64,000 bases of DNA, taken from positions 124,001-188,000 of the forward strand of contig NZ_JAGMTU010000005.1 in NCBI RefSeq assembly GCF_023703415.1, given 5' to 3'. Shown here in pieces: positions 53,629 to 63,404 of this stretch. Position numbers and translations under genes: made by a program. The stretch is from Microbacterium sp. USTB-Y (GTDB lineage Bacteria; Actinomycetota; Actinomycetes; Actinomycetales; Microbacteriaceae). Every line of letters begins with the position of its first letter. The first letter of the stretch is position 1. The notes under the pieces were generated by a model. It ran no database searches and was not told the origin of the DNA. It saw nothing but the letters and a program-made list of their open reading frames with translations.

Positions 53629-54750
53629 GTGACCCAGGAGATCGAGCTCGGCCGAGGCAAGCGCGCGCGGCGCGCATACACGTTCGACGACATCGCGGTG
53701 GTGCCCTCGCGGCGCACCCGCAATCCGGAGGACGTCTCCACCGCGTGGACGATCGATGCGTTCCCGTTCGAGATCCCCGTGCTCGGCGCACCGATGGACT
53801 CCGTGATCAGCCCCCGCACCGCGATCATGCTGGGCCGCCTGGGCGGGCTGGGCGTGCTCGACCTCGAGGGCCTGTGGACCCGGTACGAGGATCCGGAGCC
53901 GCTGCTCGCCGAGATCGCGGGCCTCGATGAGGCGACCGCGACCTCCCGGATGCAGGAGCTGTACGCCGAGCCGATCAAGCCCGAGCTGATCAAGGCGCGC
54001 CTGGCCGAGATCCGCGAGGCCGGTGTCACCGTCGCCGGATCCCTCACGCCGCAGCGCACCCAGGAGCTCTACCAGACCGTGGTCGAGGCCGGTGTCGACC
54101 TCTTCGTCATCCGCGGCACGACGGTCTCCGCCGAGCACGTCTCGAGCGTCGCGGAGCCGCTGAACCTGAAGAAGTTCATCTACGACCTCGACGTGCCGGT
54201 GATCGTCGGCGGCGCCGCCACCTACACCGCCGCCCTGCACCTCATGCGCACGGGAGCGGCGGGCGTGCTCGTCGGCTTCGGCGGGGGAGCGGCCTCCACG
54301 ACCCGCGCCACGCTGGGCATCCACGCCCCGATGGCGACCGCCGTCTCCGACGTCGCCGCAGCGCGCCGCGACTACCTCGACGAGTCGGGCGGCCGCTACG
54401 TGCACGTGATCGCCGACGGCGGCGTGGGCACCTCCGGCGACATCGTGAAGGCTCTCGCCATGGGCGCCGACGCCGTGATGCTGGGGGTCGCGCTCGCGCG
54501 CGCCACCGATGCGCCCGGTCAGGGCTTCCACTGGGGCCCCGAGGCGCACCACCCGAAGCTTCCGCGCGGGCGCCGCGTCGCGGTCGACGGCGTCGCGACC
54601 CTGGAGGAGATCCTGTACGGTCCGGCTCCCGTGGCCGACGGCACGGCGAACCTCATCGGAGCACTGCGCAAGTCGATGGCGACCACCGGGTACTCCGACC
54701 TCAAGGAGTTCCAGCGCGTCGAGGTCGTGCTCTCCCCGTACGAGTCCTGA
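53629..54750 (+). CDS. guaB3: GuaB3 family IMP dehydrogenase-related protein
   Basis: A 373-aa (beta/alpha)8 protein of the GuaB3 family, without CBS domains. Typical segments are RRAYTFDDIAVVPSRRTRNP, LGAPMDSVISP, and ATAVSDVAAARRDYLDESGG with HVIADGGVGTSGD. Where GuaB has GPGSICTTR, this protein reads GGGAASTTR, so the catalytic cysteine is replaced by Ser. The family role is unsettled in actinobacteria; GMP-reductase activity is known for some cyanobacterial members. Confidence 0.93.
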   Translation: MTQEIELGRGKRARRAYTFDDIAVVPSRRTRNPEDVSTAWTIDAFPFEIPVLGAPMDSVISPRTAIMLGRLGGLGVLDLEGLWTRYEDPEPLLAEIAGLDEATATSRMQELYAEPIKPELIKARLAEIREAGVTVAGSLTPQRTQELYQTVVEAGVDLFVIRGTTVSAEHVSSVAEPLNLKKFIYDLDVPVIVGGAATYTAALHLMRTGAAGVLVGFGGGAASTTRATLGIHAPMATAVSDVAAARRDYLDESGGRYVHVIADGGVGTSGDIVKALAMGADAVMLGVALARATDAPGQGFHWGPEAHHPKLPRGRRVAVDGVATLEEILYGPAPVADGTANLIGALRKSMATTGYSDLKEFQRVEVVLSPYES

Positions 54751-54775
54751 TCGCCCTCTGTCGTTGAACCTTCCC

Positions 54776-55606
54776 GTGTCCTCACCGCTTCCGGACGCCG
54801 CCGCATCGGCTCCCGAGTTCCCGCCGACCCTGCGCGAGGTGATGCTGCGCGGCCGATGGATCGGGATGCTGCTGCTGTGCCTGGTCGTCGCCGGCGTGTT
54901 CGCCTGGCTCGGCCAGTGGCAGCTCGGTCGCGCGATCGACACCAGCCCGCCGGCTCCGGGTGCGACCGAGAAGGTGCTGCCGATCGATCAGGTCGTCAAG
55001 CCGGGGGCCTATCTCGATGCGCCGCTCGTGGGCCAGCGCGCCGAGACCAGCGGATCCTGGGTCCCGGGCGACTTCTTGGTCGTCTCCTCGCGGTTCAACG
55101 ACGGAGTCGAGGGGTACTGGGTCACGGGGCAGCTGCGCATCGCCGGCACCGCGAAGCCCACCTCGCTCGCCGTCGCGATCGGCTGGACCGCGGACGAGGA
55201 GAAGGCGAAGGCGGCCGCGCAGCGACTCGAGGAGACGGCGGACGGATCCGTGGTCACCGTGAGCGGACGGCTGATCTCGGATGAGGGGCCCGTCGCACCG
55301 CCCCAGGACCAGCCCACGCGCATGGACCGGATGTCGCCCGCGGCGCTGCTCGGGTTCTGGCACGACACCGCCGAGCTGAACGTCTACCGGCCGTTCCTGA
55401 CCTCGACCGCGCCCCTGGGCGGCCTCGAGGCAATCTCCTCGCCGGCGCCGGAGGAGCACTCCTCGATCAACTGGCTGAACATCTTCTACGCCGTGGAATG
55501 GGCGATCTTCGCGGGCTTCGCCTTCTACCTCTGGTACCGCTTGGCGAAGGATGCCTGGGAGCGCGAGCTCGAGGAGTTCGAGGAGCACCGCACCGCCGCG
55601 TCCTGA
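54776..55606 (+). CDS. SURF1-family protein
   Basis: A 276-aa protein with two membrane helices (about 24-45 and 237-258) that bracket an outside domain, the SURF1 layout. FAWLGQWQLGRA after helix 1 and the C-terminal NIFYAVEWAIFAGFAFYLWYR match actinobacterial SURF1 proteins. SURF1 assists cytochrome c oxidase assembly. Start uncertain: GTG 54776 chosen; TTG 54764 and ATG 54842 are alternatives. Confidence 0.85.
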   Translation: MSSPLPDAAASAPEFPPTLREVMLRGRWIGMLLLCLVVAGVFAWLGQWQLGRAIDTSPPAPGATEKVLPIDQVVKPGAYLDAPLVGQRAETSGSWVPGDFLVVSSRFNDGVEGYWVTGQLRIAGTAKPTSLAVAIGWTADEEKAKAAAQRLEETADGSVVTVSGRLISDEGPVAPPQDQPTRMDRMSPAALLGFWHDTAELNVYRPFLTSTAPLGGLEAISSPAPEEHSSINWLNIFYAVEWAIFAGFAFYLWYRLAKDAWERELEEFEEHRTAAS

Positions 55607-55614
55607 CCCCTCGC

Positions 55615-55731
55615 CGGCCGTGTCCCGACCTCTCGCTCGGCCGTGTCCCGACCTCTCGCTCGGAGATGTGCGCTTCGCTCGGAGGATCTGCCGGATCCGG
55701 TCCGAGGATCGCGTACATCTCCGAAAGAGGT
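55615..55731. repeat. tandem 23-bp repeat plus long inverted copy
   Basis: CGGCCGTGTCCCGACCTCTC-type 26-base unit at 55615-55640 and 55638-55663 (period 23), then the arm 55651-55673 pairs with 55711-55731 with few mismatches. It fills the first third of the 358-base gap 55607-55964; the remainder holds only the next gene's promoter and leader. Confidence 0.8.
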
Positions 55732-55849
55732 GTTCGTGAACTCCGCGCTCGTACGAGCAAGGAGCGCGGTCATCGTGCGCCTTCGCGCGGACGCGGGTGA
55801 AGATCCGTTGTCCTGACAGTGAACTCCTTTCAGCGCGTCCTTATGGTCC

Positions 55850-55879
55850 TTGAAGCCCGCGCATAGCCTCGCCTAGGGT
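55850..55879 (+). promoter_or_regulatory. possible promoter of the nuclease/nucleotidase gene
   Basis: TTGAAG (55850-55855), 18 bases, TAGGGT (55874-55879). An alternative -10 TAGCCT is at 55864-55869. GTGAACTCC at 55819 vaguely recalls a phosphate-control box but is too weak to call. Confidence 0.45.
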
Positions 55880-55964
55880 CGGGACGTATGCGCCGTCCCC
55901 CAGGCGGCGCCGTCGGCGGTCCCGCGAGGGAGCCGGCGTTCCACTTCCCGAGGAGACAGCACCG

Positions 55965-58900
55965 ATGACGTCCGTCCCCACCGGCGAGAACCGCGCGGTT
56001 CCCGCCGTGAATCGCAGAAGGCGGGCGCGCCTGTGCGCGCTCGCCGTGACCACCGTCAGCGCCGTGGGCTTCGGCAGCCTCGTGGCGCTTCCGGCCTTCG
56101 CCAACACCTCCGGTACGGGGGTGGTGATCAACGAGGCGTACCTCTCCGGCGGCAGCGCGGGGGCGGCGTTCAAGAACAAGTTCGTCGAGCTCTACAACCC
56201 CACCGACGCGGCGATCCCGCTCGACGGCACCTCGGTGCAGTACCGCTCCGCGACCGGCACCACGAACTCCAGCGGCGTGGTCCCGCTCGTCGGATCCATC
56301 CCCGCCCACGGCTACTACCTGGTCCAGGGCGGCAGCAACGGCTCGAGCGGCGCGGACCTTCCCGCGCCCGATGCGACCGGCGGCCTGAACCCGAGCGGCA
56401 CCACCGGCACGATCGCTCTCGTCAACAGTGCGTCCGCGGTGGCGCTGCCGACCGGATCCCTCGCCGGCAGCCCCGACGTGATCGACCTGCTCGGCTACGG
56501 CACGTCCAACACGTACGAGGGCGCCGTCGCCGGCGCCCCCACGGGCAACACCGACGTGCGGTCGCTGAACCGCGCCCAGGGCGCCGACACCGACGCGAAC
56601 GCGGCCGACTTCTCGCTCTCGGCGACGATCACGCCGACGAACACCAAGAACAACGCGACGGACCCCGACCCCGAGCCGACGCCGACCCCCACTCCGACCG
56701 ACACGTCCGCACCCGGCGCGAGCAAGACGATCGCCGAGGTGCAGGGCACGACCGACACCTCGCCCCTCGTCGACCAGACGGTCACCGTGCAGGGCGTCGT
56801 CACCGGCGACTACCGCGTCGGCGGCTACAAGGGCATCACGATCCAGACCCAGGGCACGGGCGGCGACACCAAGACCGCCGGCGCCTCGGACGGCATCTTC
56901 GTGTTCCTGAACGCGCTCACCCCCTCCGTGGCGCGCGGCGACCTCGTCTCCGTCACCGGCAAGGTGTCGGAGTACTTCGGACAGACGCAGATCACCCCGG
57001 CCGCGCTGGGCGACGTCTCGGTCGTGACGGCCGGCGTGGGCGTCCCGCAGCCGGTCGCGCTGCCCGACAGCGTGCGCGGCGGCGACCGCGAGGCGTACGA
57101 GAACATGCTCGTGGCACCGACCGGCACCTACAAGCTCGCCTCCAGCCACCAGCTCTACAACTACGGCGCGCTGTGGCTCAACGCGGGGGACAAGCTCAAC
57201 GTCAAGGCGACCGAGCTCGCCCGTCCGGGCGCCGATGCCGACGCGATCACGGCCGCGAACCGCGCGAACCGGATCCTGCTCGACGACGGCTGGTCCTCGC
57301 AGATTGGCAAGGGCGGACACACCGGCGGCCAGCCGTACTTCACCAAGGACACGGTGGTCCGCAACGGCGACACCGTGAACTTCCCCGCCGAGGGCGAGAT
57401 CCTGCAATACGGCTTCGACGACTGGCGGCTGCAGCCGGTGGTGCCGATCGACGGCACCTCCGCCGCGTCGCACAAGCCGACCTTCGGCAACGAGAACGCG
57501 CGCACGACGGCACCGCCGGCCGTGGGCGGCGACGTGAAGGTCGCGTCCTTCAACGTGTACAACTTCTTCACGACCCTCTCGAGCCAGGACGCGAACGCCC
57601 GCGGCGCCAAGACCGACGCGCAGTTCCAGATCCAGCGGTCCAAGATCGTCTCGGCGATCAACGGCCTGGGCGCCGACGTCGTCGGCCTCATGGAGGTCGA
57701 GAACGGCCCGAAGTTCGGGCTGGCGCTCGACGCCCCGCTGCAGAACCTCGTGCAGGGGCTGAACAATGCGGCCGGCGCCGAGGTGTGGGACTACGTCCGC
57801 ACGCCCGCGGCGCTGAACGACACGTCGATCACCGACGTGATCACGACGGCGATCATCTACAAGAAGGCGTCCGTCACCCTGAAGGGCGACGCGTCGACCA
57901 TCGTGGACGAGACGGTCTTCGGCAACGCCCGCGAGCCGATCGCGCAGACGTTCCAGACCAGCCAGGGCCGCGTGCTCTCGGTCATCACGACGCACCTGAA
58001 GTCGAAGTCTCCGCCGCAGAACGCCGGCCCCGAGCCCGCCGACGGGCAGGGCTTCTTCAACGCCGACCGTGTCGCCCAGGCCAAGGCCGAGCTCGCGTTC
58101 GCGCAGCAGGTGCAGAAGAGCTCCGGTAGCGACGACGTGTTCCTCGTCGGCGACTTCAACGCCTACGGCAAGGAGGACCCGATCGACGTGTTCTCCCAGG
58201 CCGGGTGGACCGACGTCGAGCCGACCTTCGCCACGGGGCAGTACACCTACTCCTTCGACGGTGAGCTCGGATCCCTCGACCACGTGATCGCGTCGCCGTC
58301 CGCGGCGAAGGCGATCACGGGCGCCGGCGTGTGGAACATCAACTCGCCGGAGTGGAGCGACCGCGGCTACGCGTTCGCGGCCACCGAGACGGGCACCCCG
58401 TACCGCTCCAGTGACCACGACCCGATCGTCGTGGGACTCAAGGGCGCGGCGGATCCGATCGACATCAACATCGCGACGATCAACGACTTCCACGGACGCA
58501 TCGAGGCCGACAGTGCCGCCGCCGGCGCCGCGGTCGTGGCCGGTGCGGTCCAGGAGTTCCGGGCGCAGAACCCGAACACGATCTTCGCGGCCGCGGGCGA
58601 CCTCATCGGCGCCTCCACGTTCACGTCCTTCATCCAGCAGGACAACCCGACGATCGACGCGCTGAACGCGGCCGGTCTCGATGTGAGCGCGGCGGGCAAC
58701 CACGAGTTCGACCAGGGGTACGCCGATCTCCGCGACCGGGTCATCCCGCGTGCGGACTGGACCTACCTCAGCTCCAACGTGTTCCTCACCGCGGACGGCA
58801 AGCCGGCTCTCACCCCGTCGTGGGTGAAGGACGTGCAGGGCGTCAAGGTGGGCTTCATCGGCGCGGTGACCGAGGATCTGCCGACCCTCGTCTCGCCCGA

Positions 58901-60998
58901 CGGCATGAAGGGCCTGGAGGTGCGCGACATCCCCACGTCGGTGAACAAGGTCGCCGCAGCGCTCAAGGACGGCGACCCGTCCAACGGCGAGGCCGACGTG
59001 ATCATCCTGCTCGTGCACGAGGGCGCGACCACGACCGACGTGGCCAGCATCACCCCGGAGTCGCGCCTGGGCGAGATCGTCAACGGCGTCGACAAGAGCG
59101 TGAACGCGATCGTCTCCGCGCACACGCACCTCGCCTACAACCACGTGATCGACGGGCGTCCGGTGGTCTCCGCCGGGCAGTACGGCGAGAACATGGGCCT
59201 CATGGATCTGAAGGTCGACCCGACCACGAAGAAGCTGCTCTCGATCACCAACGAGATCAAGCCGCTCGCGAAGCAGATCACCGACCCGAAGGATCCGACC
59301 AAGAAGATCTGGGTGGGCAACTACCCGGCGGTCCCGGCGGTGCAGGCCATCGTGGACGCGGCGAAGAAGAAGGCGGATGAGCTGGGCGCGGTCAAGCTCG
59401 GCGACATCACGGCCGACTTCAACCGGGCGCGCCAGAGCGACGGCAAGACGGAGAACCGCGGTGGCGAGTCCACCCTGGGCAACTTCGTCGCCGACGTGCA
59501 GAAGTGGTCGACCGGCGCCGACTTCGCGGTGATGAACCCGGGCGGTCTGCGTGCCAACCTCACCTACGCGTCGAGCGGCGCGGCGGACGCGGACGGCAGC
59601 GTCAGCTACCGGGAGGCCGCGACGGTCCAGCCGTTCGCGAACACGCTGATGACGGTGAAGCTCACCGGCGCGCAGGTGAAGCAGGTGCTCGAGCAGCAGT
59701 GGCAGCCGGCGGGTTCGGCGCGTCCGTTCCTGAAGCTCGGCGTCTCCAAGGAGCTGACCTACACGTACGACCCGGCCGCTCCGGCGGGGTCGCACATCAC
59801 GGGCATCCTGGTGAACGGCACGCCGATCGACCCGGCCGCGACCTACGCCGTGGGGGCGAACGCCTTCCTCGCAGCCGGCGGCGACGCGTTCACCGCGTTC
59901 CAGCAGGGCACCGACAAGAAGGACACCGGCAAGGTGGACCTGCAGTCGATGGTCGACTGGTTCGCGGCGAACAAGACGGCATCCCCCGACCTCGCTCAGC
60001 GCGCGGTCGGCGCGGTGCTCTCCGCTCCCGCCGACGCGGCCGGCTACAAGGCCGGGGAGAGCGTCACGCTGAACCTCAGCTCGCTCGCATTCAGCGCGGG
60101 CGAGAAGGCTCCGGGAGACGTCACGGTCTCGCTCGGCGGTACCGCGCTCGCCACGACGGCCGTGAACGCGGCGGTCACGGTCGACGCCTTCGACGAGGCG
60201 GGCACCGCGACGCTGACCTTCACGATCCCCGAGGGCGTGACCGGCGCGCAGGCGCTGCAGGTCGACGTCGCGGCCACCGGGACGTCGCTCCGGCTGCCGA
60301 TCACGGTCGCGGGATCCGACACCGGATCCTTCAACGGCACGATCTCGGTCGGTGCAGCCAAGGTCCTCGCGGGGGAGAAGCTGACGCTGACCGGCACGGA
60401 CTTCGAGCCGGGCGAGACGCTGACGCTGCAGCTGCGCGACCAGGGCAAGAAGGGCACGGTCATCGACCTCGGCACCGTCAGGGTCGGCGGCGACGGATCG
60501 TTCACCGCCGCACCGGTGGTGCCGCGCTCCGTGAAGGGCGGCGACTACCTCGTCGCCGCGACGCAGGCGGACGGGGACGAGGCGACCGCCGCCGTCACCG
60601 TGGTCCGCGGCAAGGGCCAGCTCAAGCTCGGCGCCTCCTCGGTCGCCGCGGGCGGCACGGTCACGATCTCCGGATCGGGTCTCGAGGAGAACGAGAAGGT
60701 GGCTCTCGAGCTGCACTCCACCCCGGTCTCGCTCGGCTCGGCGACGGCGGACGCGGACGGCGCCTTCACGGCCACCGTCACGATCCCCGCCGGCACCGCC
60801 GCAGGGCAGCACCACGTGGTGGCGATCCTGTCGGACGGCTCGCAGATCTCCGTGGAGATCACGGTCGTCGCGGCCGGATCCGGGGGAGGCCTCGCGCTGA
60901 CCGGTGCGGACTCGGGCTCGTTCCTCCTCCTTGCCCTGGTGCTGCTGGCACTCGGGCTGGGGCTGGTCGTCGCCCGTCGTCGCCTGCGCGTGGAGTGA
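55965..60998 (+). CDS. exported ExeM/NucH-type nuclease fused to 5'-nucleotidase, sortase-like anchor
   Basis: A 1677-aa secreted multidomain protein. In order: signal peptide (1-46, ALPAFANTS), lamin-tail domain (about 48-190), OB-fold region (about 245-365), endonuclease/exonuclease/phosphatase domain (about 520-825: VKVASFNVYNFF, GLMEVENG, GDFNAYGKEDP, SDHDPIVV), metallophosphatase (about 835-1100: TINDFHGRIE, AAGDLIGAS, GNHEFDQGY), 5'-nucleotidase C-terminal domain (about 1140-1330), bacterial Ig-like modules, and LALTG near 1643 with a hydrophobic helix and RRRLRVE tail. Together it could cut external DNA and remove phosphate from the nucleotides, for phosphate or nucleoside scavenging. 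GAGGAG precedes the ATG. Confidence 0.92.
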   Translation: MTSVPTGENRAVPAVNRRRRARLCALAVTTVSAVGFGSLVALPAFANTSGTGVVINEAYLSGGSAGAAFKNKFVELYNPTDAAIPLDGTSVQYRSATGTTNSSGVVPLVGSIPAHGYYLVQGGSNGSSGADLPAPDATGGLNPSGTTGTIALVNSASAVALPTGSLAGSPDVIDLLGYGTSNTYEGAVAGAPTGNTDVRSLNRAQGADTDANAADFSLSATITPTNTKNNATDPDPEPTPTPTPTDTSAPGASKTIAEVQGTTDTSPLVDQTVTVQGVVTGDYRVGGYKGITIQTQGTGGDTKTAGASDGIFVFLNALTPSVARGDLVSVTGKVSEYFGQTQITPAALGDVSVVTAGVGVPQPVALPDSVRGGDREAYENMLVAPTGTYKLASSHQLYNYGALWLNAGDKLNVKATELARPGADADAITAANRANRILLDDGWSSQIGKGGHTGGQPYFTKDTVVRNGDTVNFPAEGEILQYGFDDWRLQPVVPIDGTSAASHKPTFGNENARTTAPPAVGGDVKVASFNVYNFFTTLSSQDANARGAKTDAQFQIQRSKIVSAINGLGADVVGLMEVENGPKFGLALDAPLQNLVQGLNNAAGAEVWDYVRTPAALNDTSITDVITTAIIYKKASVTLKGDASTIVDETVFGNAREPIAQTFQTSQGRVLSVITTHLKSKSPPQNAGPEPADGQGFFNADRVAQAKAELAFAQQVQKSSGSDDVFLVGDFNAYGKEDPIDVFSQAGWTDVEPTFATGQYTYSFDGELGSLDHVIASPSAAKAITGAGVWNINSPEWSDRGYAFAATETGTPYRSSDHDPIVVGLKGAADPIDINIATINDFHGRIEADSAAAGAAVVAGAVQEFRAQNPNTIFAAAGDLIGASTFTSFIQQDNPTIDALNAAGLDVSAAGNHEFDQGYADLRDRVIPRADWTYLSSNVFLTADGKPALTPSWVKDVQGVKVGFIGAVTEDLPTLVSPDGMKGLEVRDIPTSVNKVAAALKDGDPSNGEADVIILLVHEGATTTDVASITPESRLGEIVNGVDKSVNAIVSAHTHLAYNHVIDGRPVVSAGQYGENMGLMDLKVDPTTKKLLSITNEIKPLAKQITDPKDPTKKIWVGNYPAVPAVQAIVDAAKKKADELGAVKLGDITADFNRARQSDGKTENRGGESTLGNFVADVQKWSTGADFAVMNPGGLRANLTYASSGAADADGSVSYREAATVQPFANTLMTVKLTGAQVKQVLEQQWQPAGSARPFLKLGVSKELTYTYDPAAPAGSHITGILVNGTPIDPAATYAVGANAFLAAGGDAFTAFQQGTDKKDTGKVDLQSMVDWFAANKTASPDLAQRAVGAVLSAPADAAGYKAGESVTLNLSSLAFSAGEKAPGDVTVSLGGTALATTAVNAAVTVDAFDEAGTATLTFTIPEGVTGAQALQVDVAATGTSLRLPITVAGSDTGSFNGTISVGAAKVLAGEKLTLTGTDFEPGETLTLQLRDQGKKGTVIDLGTVRVGGDGSFTAAPVVPRSVKGGDYLVAATQADGDEATAAVTVVRGKGQLKLGASSVAAGGTVTISGSGLEENEKVALELHSTPVSLGSATADADGAFTATVTIPAGTAAGQHHVVAILSDGSQISVEITVVAAGSGGGLALTGADSGSFLLLALVLLALGLGLVVARRRLRVE

Positions 60999-61016
60999 TC
61001 CTCTCGCGCTGACCTG

Positions 61017-61052
61017 CGAAGGCCGTCGGATCTCCGGATCCGGCGGCCTTCG
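61017..61052 (+). terminator. terminator after the nuclease/nucleotidase gene
   Basis: 13-base arms (61017-61029, 61040-61052) with one mismatch, followed by TCGT. Confidence 0.8.
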
Positions 61053-61104
61053 TCGTGCGGCGCCGCGTCCCCCTGGTCCGGGAATCGCGCACAGGTCCGG
61101 CGCT

Positions 61105-61110
61105 TAGACT
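61105..61110 (+). promoter_or_regulatory. -10 for the DUF3817-guaA mRNA
   Basis: TAGACT, six bases before the ATG at 61117; GGAGG between them could still act as ribosome-binding site in a longer transcript. Confidence 0.6.
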
Positions 61111-61116
61111 GGAGGC

Positions 61117-61602
61117 ATGCCCGAACCGAAAGCCGCGAGCTTCCCGGCCATCCGCGGGGCGCTGAAGTTCTACCAGATCGCTTCTGTGATCACCGGCGTC
61201 ATGCTCCTGCTCCTGGTCACGGAGATGATCCTCAAGTACACCCCGATCCACCTCGAGCTCTTCGCGGGCGGATCCGGCGGCTTCCTCTGGTTCGCCCCGG
61301 TCGTCGAAGGCGTGCACGGCGGCCTCGAGTCCACCGGCAACGGCCTGAACCTCTCGATGGGGATCCTGGTCGCGCACGGCTGGTTCTACGTCGTGTACCT
61401 CTTCGCCTGCTTCCGCGTGTGGAGCCTGATGCGCTGGCCGTTCCTCCGCTTCATCATGCTCGCCCTCGGCGGCGTCGTGCCCTTCCTCTCCTTCATCATG
61501 GAGACCCGCGTCGCCCGCGAGGTGAAGGCGTATCTCGCCGCGCGGGAAGCCTCCTCCGACCAGAACTCCTCGACCACTCCCGCCACGGAAGGTGCCCGTT
61601 GA
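61117..61602 (+). CDS. DUF3817 membrane protein
   Basis: A 161-aa protein with three predicted helices, of the DUF3817 family: [17 protein letters not shown], then [17 protein letters not shown] and [20 protein letters not shown]. It commonly precedes guaA in actinobacteria. The stop overlaps the guaA start (TTGA). Confidence 0.9.
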   Translation: MPEPKAASFPAIRGALKFYQIASVITGVMLLLLVTEMILKYTPIHLELFAGGSGGFLWFAPVVEGVHGGLESTGNGLNLSMGILVAHGWFYVVYLFACFRVWSLMRWPFLRFIMLALGGVVPFLSFIMETRVAREVKAYLAAREASSDQNSSTTPATEGAR

Positions 61603-63185
61603 CCGACAACACTCCCGACACCGAGCAGCGCCCCGCCCTCGTCGTCGACTTCGGTGCGCAGTACGCGCAGCTGATCGCCCGCCGCGTCCGCGAGGCCGGC
61701 GTCTACAGCGAGATCGTGCCGCACACCGCGACGGCCGCCGAGATCGCGGCGAAGAACCCGGTCGCGCTGATCCTGTCCGGCGGTCCGTCCTCGGTGTACG
61801 AAGAGGGCGCGCCGCAGCTGGATCCGGCGGTGTTCGACCTCGGCGTGCCGACGCTCGGCATCTGCTACGGCTTCCAGTACATGGCGCGCACCCTCGGCGG
61901 CGAGGTGGCCAACACCGGCCTGCGCGAGTACGGCGCGACCGACGCGATGATCCCGATCAACGACTCCACGCTGCTCGGCGGCCAGCCCGCGGAGCAGAAC
62001 GTGTGGATGAGCCACGGCGACCAGGTCGCCCAGGCGCCCGACGGGTTCCAGGTGCTGGCCTCGACGCCGGCCACCCCCGTGGCCGCGTTCGCGGACGAGG
62101 AGCGCAAGCTCTACGGCGTGCAGTGGCACCCCGAGGTCAAGCACTCCGACCACGGCCAGGAGATCATCGAGAACTTCCTGCACAAGGGCGCGGGGCTCCC
62201 CGCCGACTGGAACAGCGACAACGTCATCGCCGAGCAGGTCGAGCGGATCCGCGCGCAGGTCGGCGACGCCCGCGTGATCTCCGCGATGTCCGGCGGCGTC
62301 GACTCCGCCGTGTCGACCGCGCTGGTGCACAAGGCCATCGGCGACCAGCTCACCGCGGTGTTCGTCGACCACGGTCTGCTGCGCAAGGGCGAGCGCGAGC
62401 AGGTCGAGCGCGACTACGTCGCCTCGACCGGCGTGCGCCTCATCACGGTCGACGCGGCCGACACGTTCCTCGGCCACCTGGCCGGCGTGACGGATCCCGA
62501 GACCAAGCGCAAGATCATCGGCCGCGAGTTCATCCGCACCTTCGAGCAGGTGCAGCGCGATCTCGTCGAGGAGGCGAAGGCCTCGGGCGAGAAGGTCCGG
62601 TTCCTCGTGCAGGGCACTCTGTACCCCGACGTCGTCGAGTCCGGCGGCGGCGCCGGCACCGCGAACATCAAGTCGCACCACAACGTCGGCGGTCTCCCCG
62701 ACGACCTCGACTTCGACCTCATCGAGCCGCTGCGCACCCTCTTCAAGGACGAGGTGCGCGCGATCGGCCGTGAGCTCGGGATCCCCGAGGCCATCGTCGG
62801 CCGTCAGCCGTTCCCCGGCCCTGGCCTCGGCATCCGCATCATCGGCGAGGTCACCCGCGAGCGCCTCGACATCCTGCGCGAGGCCGATGCGATCGCCCGG
62901 GAGGAGCTCACGCTCGCCGGCCTCGACCAGACCATCTGGCAGTGCCCGGTCGTGCTGCTCGCCGATGTGCGGTCGGTGGGCGTGCAGGGCGACGGCCGCA
63001 CCTACGGTCACCCGGTCGTGCTGCGCCCGGTGTCGTCCGAGGACGCGATGACCGCCGACTGGACCCGCCTGCCGTACGACGTGCTCGCGAAGATCTCGAA
63101 CCGCATCACGAACGAGGTGCGCGACGTCAACCGCGTGGTCCTCGACGTGACGTCGAAGCCGCCGGCAACCATCGAGTGGGAGTGA
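61599..63185 (+). CDS. guaA: GMP synthase (glutamine-hydrolysing)
   Basis: A 528-aa GuaA. Class I amidotransferase: [11 protein letters not shown] with the nucleophile Cys and QWHPEV with His. ATP pyrophosphatase P-loop [12 protein letters not shown]-terminal dimerisation region ends PATIEWE. It aminates XMP from GuaB to GMP. TTG start with GGAAGG seven bases before it. The last codons are duplicated downstream (see repeat at 63172). Confidence 0.98.
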   Translation: MTDNTPDTEQRPALVVDFGAQYAQLIARRVREAGVYSEIVPHTATAAEIAAKNPVALILSGGPSSVYEEGAPQLDPAVFDLGVPTLGICYGFQYMARTLGGEVANTGLREYGATDAMIPINDSTLLGGQPAEQNVWMSHGDQVAQAPDGFQVLASTPATPVAAFADEERKLYGVQWHPEVKHSDHGQEIIENFLHKGAGLPADWNSDNVIAEQVERIRAQVGDARVISAMSGGVDSAVSTALVHKAIGDQLTAVFVDHGLLRKGEREQVERDYVASTGVRLITVDAADTFLGHLAGVTDPETKRKIIGREFIRTFEQVQRDLVEEAKASGEKVRFLVQGTLYPDVVESGGGAGTANIKSHHNVGGLPDDLDFDLIEPLRTLFKDEVRAIGRELGIPEAIVGRQPFPGPGLGIRIIGEVTRERLDILREADAIAREELTLAGLDQTIWQCPVVLLADVRSVGVQGDGRTYGHPVVLRPVSSEDAMTADWTRLPYDVLAKISNRITNEVRDVNRVVLDVTSKPPATIEWE

Positions 63186-63266
63186 CGAAGGAGCTCCCAC
63201 TCGACGAAAGGCGCCGGTGGCACTCGGCCGCGCCAGCGGTCGAGTGGGAGTGACGAAGGAGCTCCC
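63172..63266 (+). repeat. 27-bp direct repeat covering the guaA stop codon
   Basis: Exact copies at 63172-63198 and 63240-63266. Each has hairpin-forming arms (GAGTGGGAG with CTCCC-type inverted copy); the first makes a 10-base stem with CTCCCACTCG and may act as the guaA terminator. Confidence 0.85.
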
Positions 63267-63284
63267 GCTTCGCCGCTGATCCGT

Positions 63285-63346
63285 GAGACACCACTTTCCG
63301 CACGAGACACCACGCGTGTCGTGACGTCTCGTGCAGAAAGTGGTGT
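63285..63346. repeat. direct repeat plus 21-bp inverted arms
   Basis: GAGACACCAC at 63285-63294 and 63304-63313; arms 63288-63308 and 63326-63346 pair with one mismatch. Same design as the other elements, unrelated sequence. Confidence 0.85.
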
Positions 63347-63392
63347 TTCGCTTTCTGCTGCGACCGAAGCTGTGCTCACCGGCCGGTGCGGG

Positions 63393-63398
63393 CAGGAT
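63393..63398 (+). promoter_or_regulatory. possible -10 for leaderless L-lactate dehydrogenase mRNA
   Basis: CAGGAT, six bases before the ATG at 63405. Confidence 0.4.
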
Positions 63399-63404
63399 GG
63401 AGTC

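Noticed and set aside
55819..55830. Pho-box-like GTGAACTCC before the nuclease gene
   Set aside because: Only a partial single half-site; actinobacterial PhoP boxes need direct repeats.
55830..60815. 1661-aa open frame antisense to the nuclease/nucleotidase gene
   Set aside because: A shadow caused by high third-position GC; the composition is Arg/Gly/Val/Asp-biased with no domains, while the plus strand has many recognised motifs.
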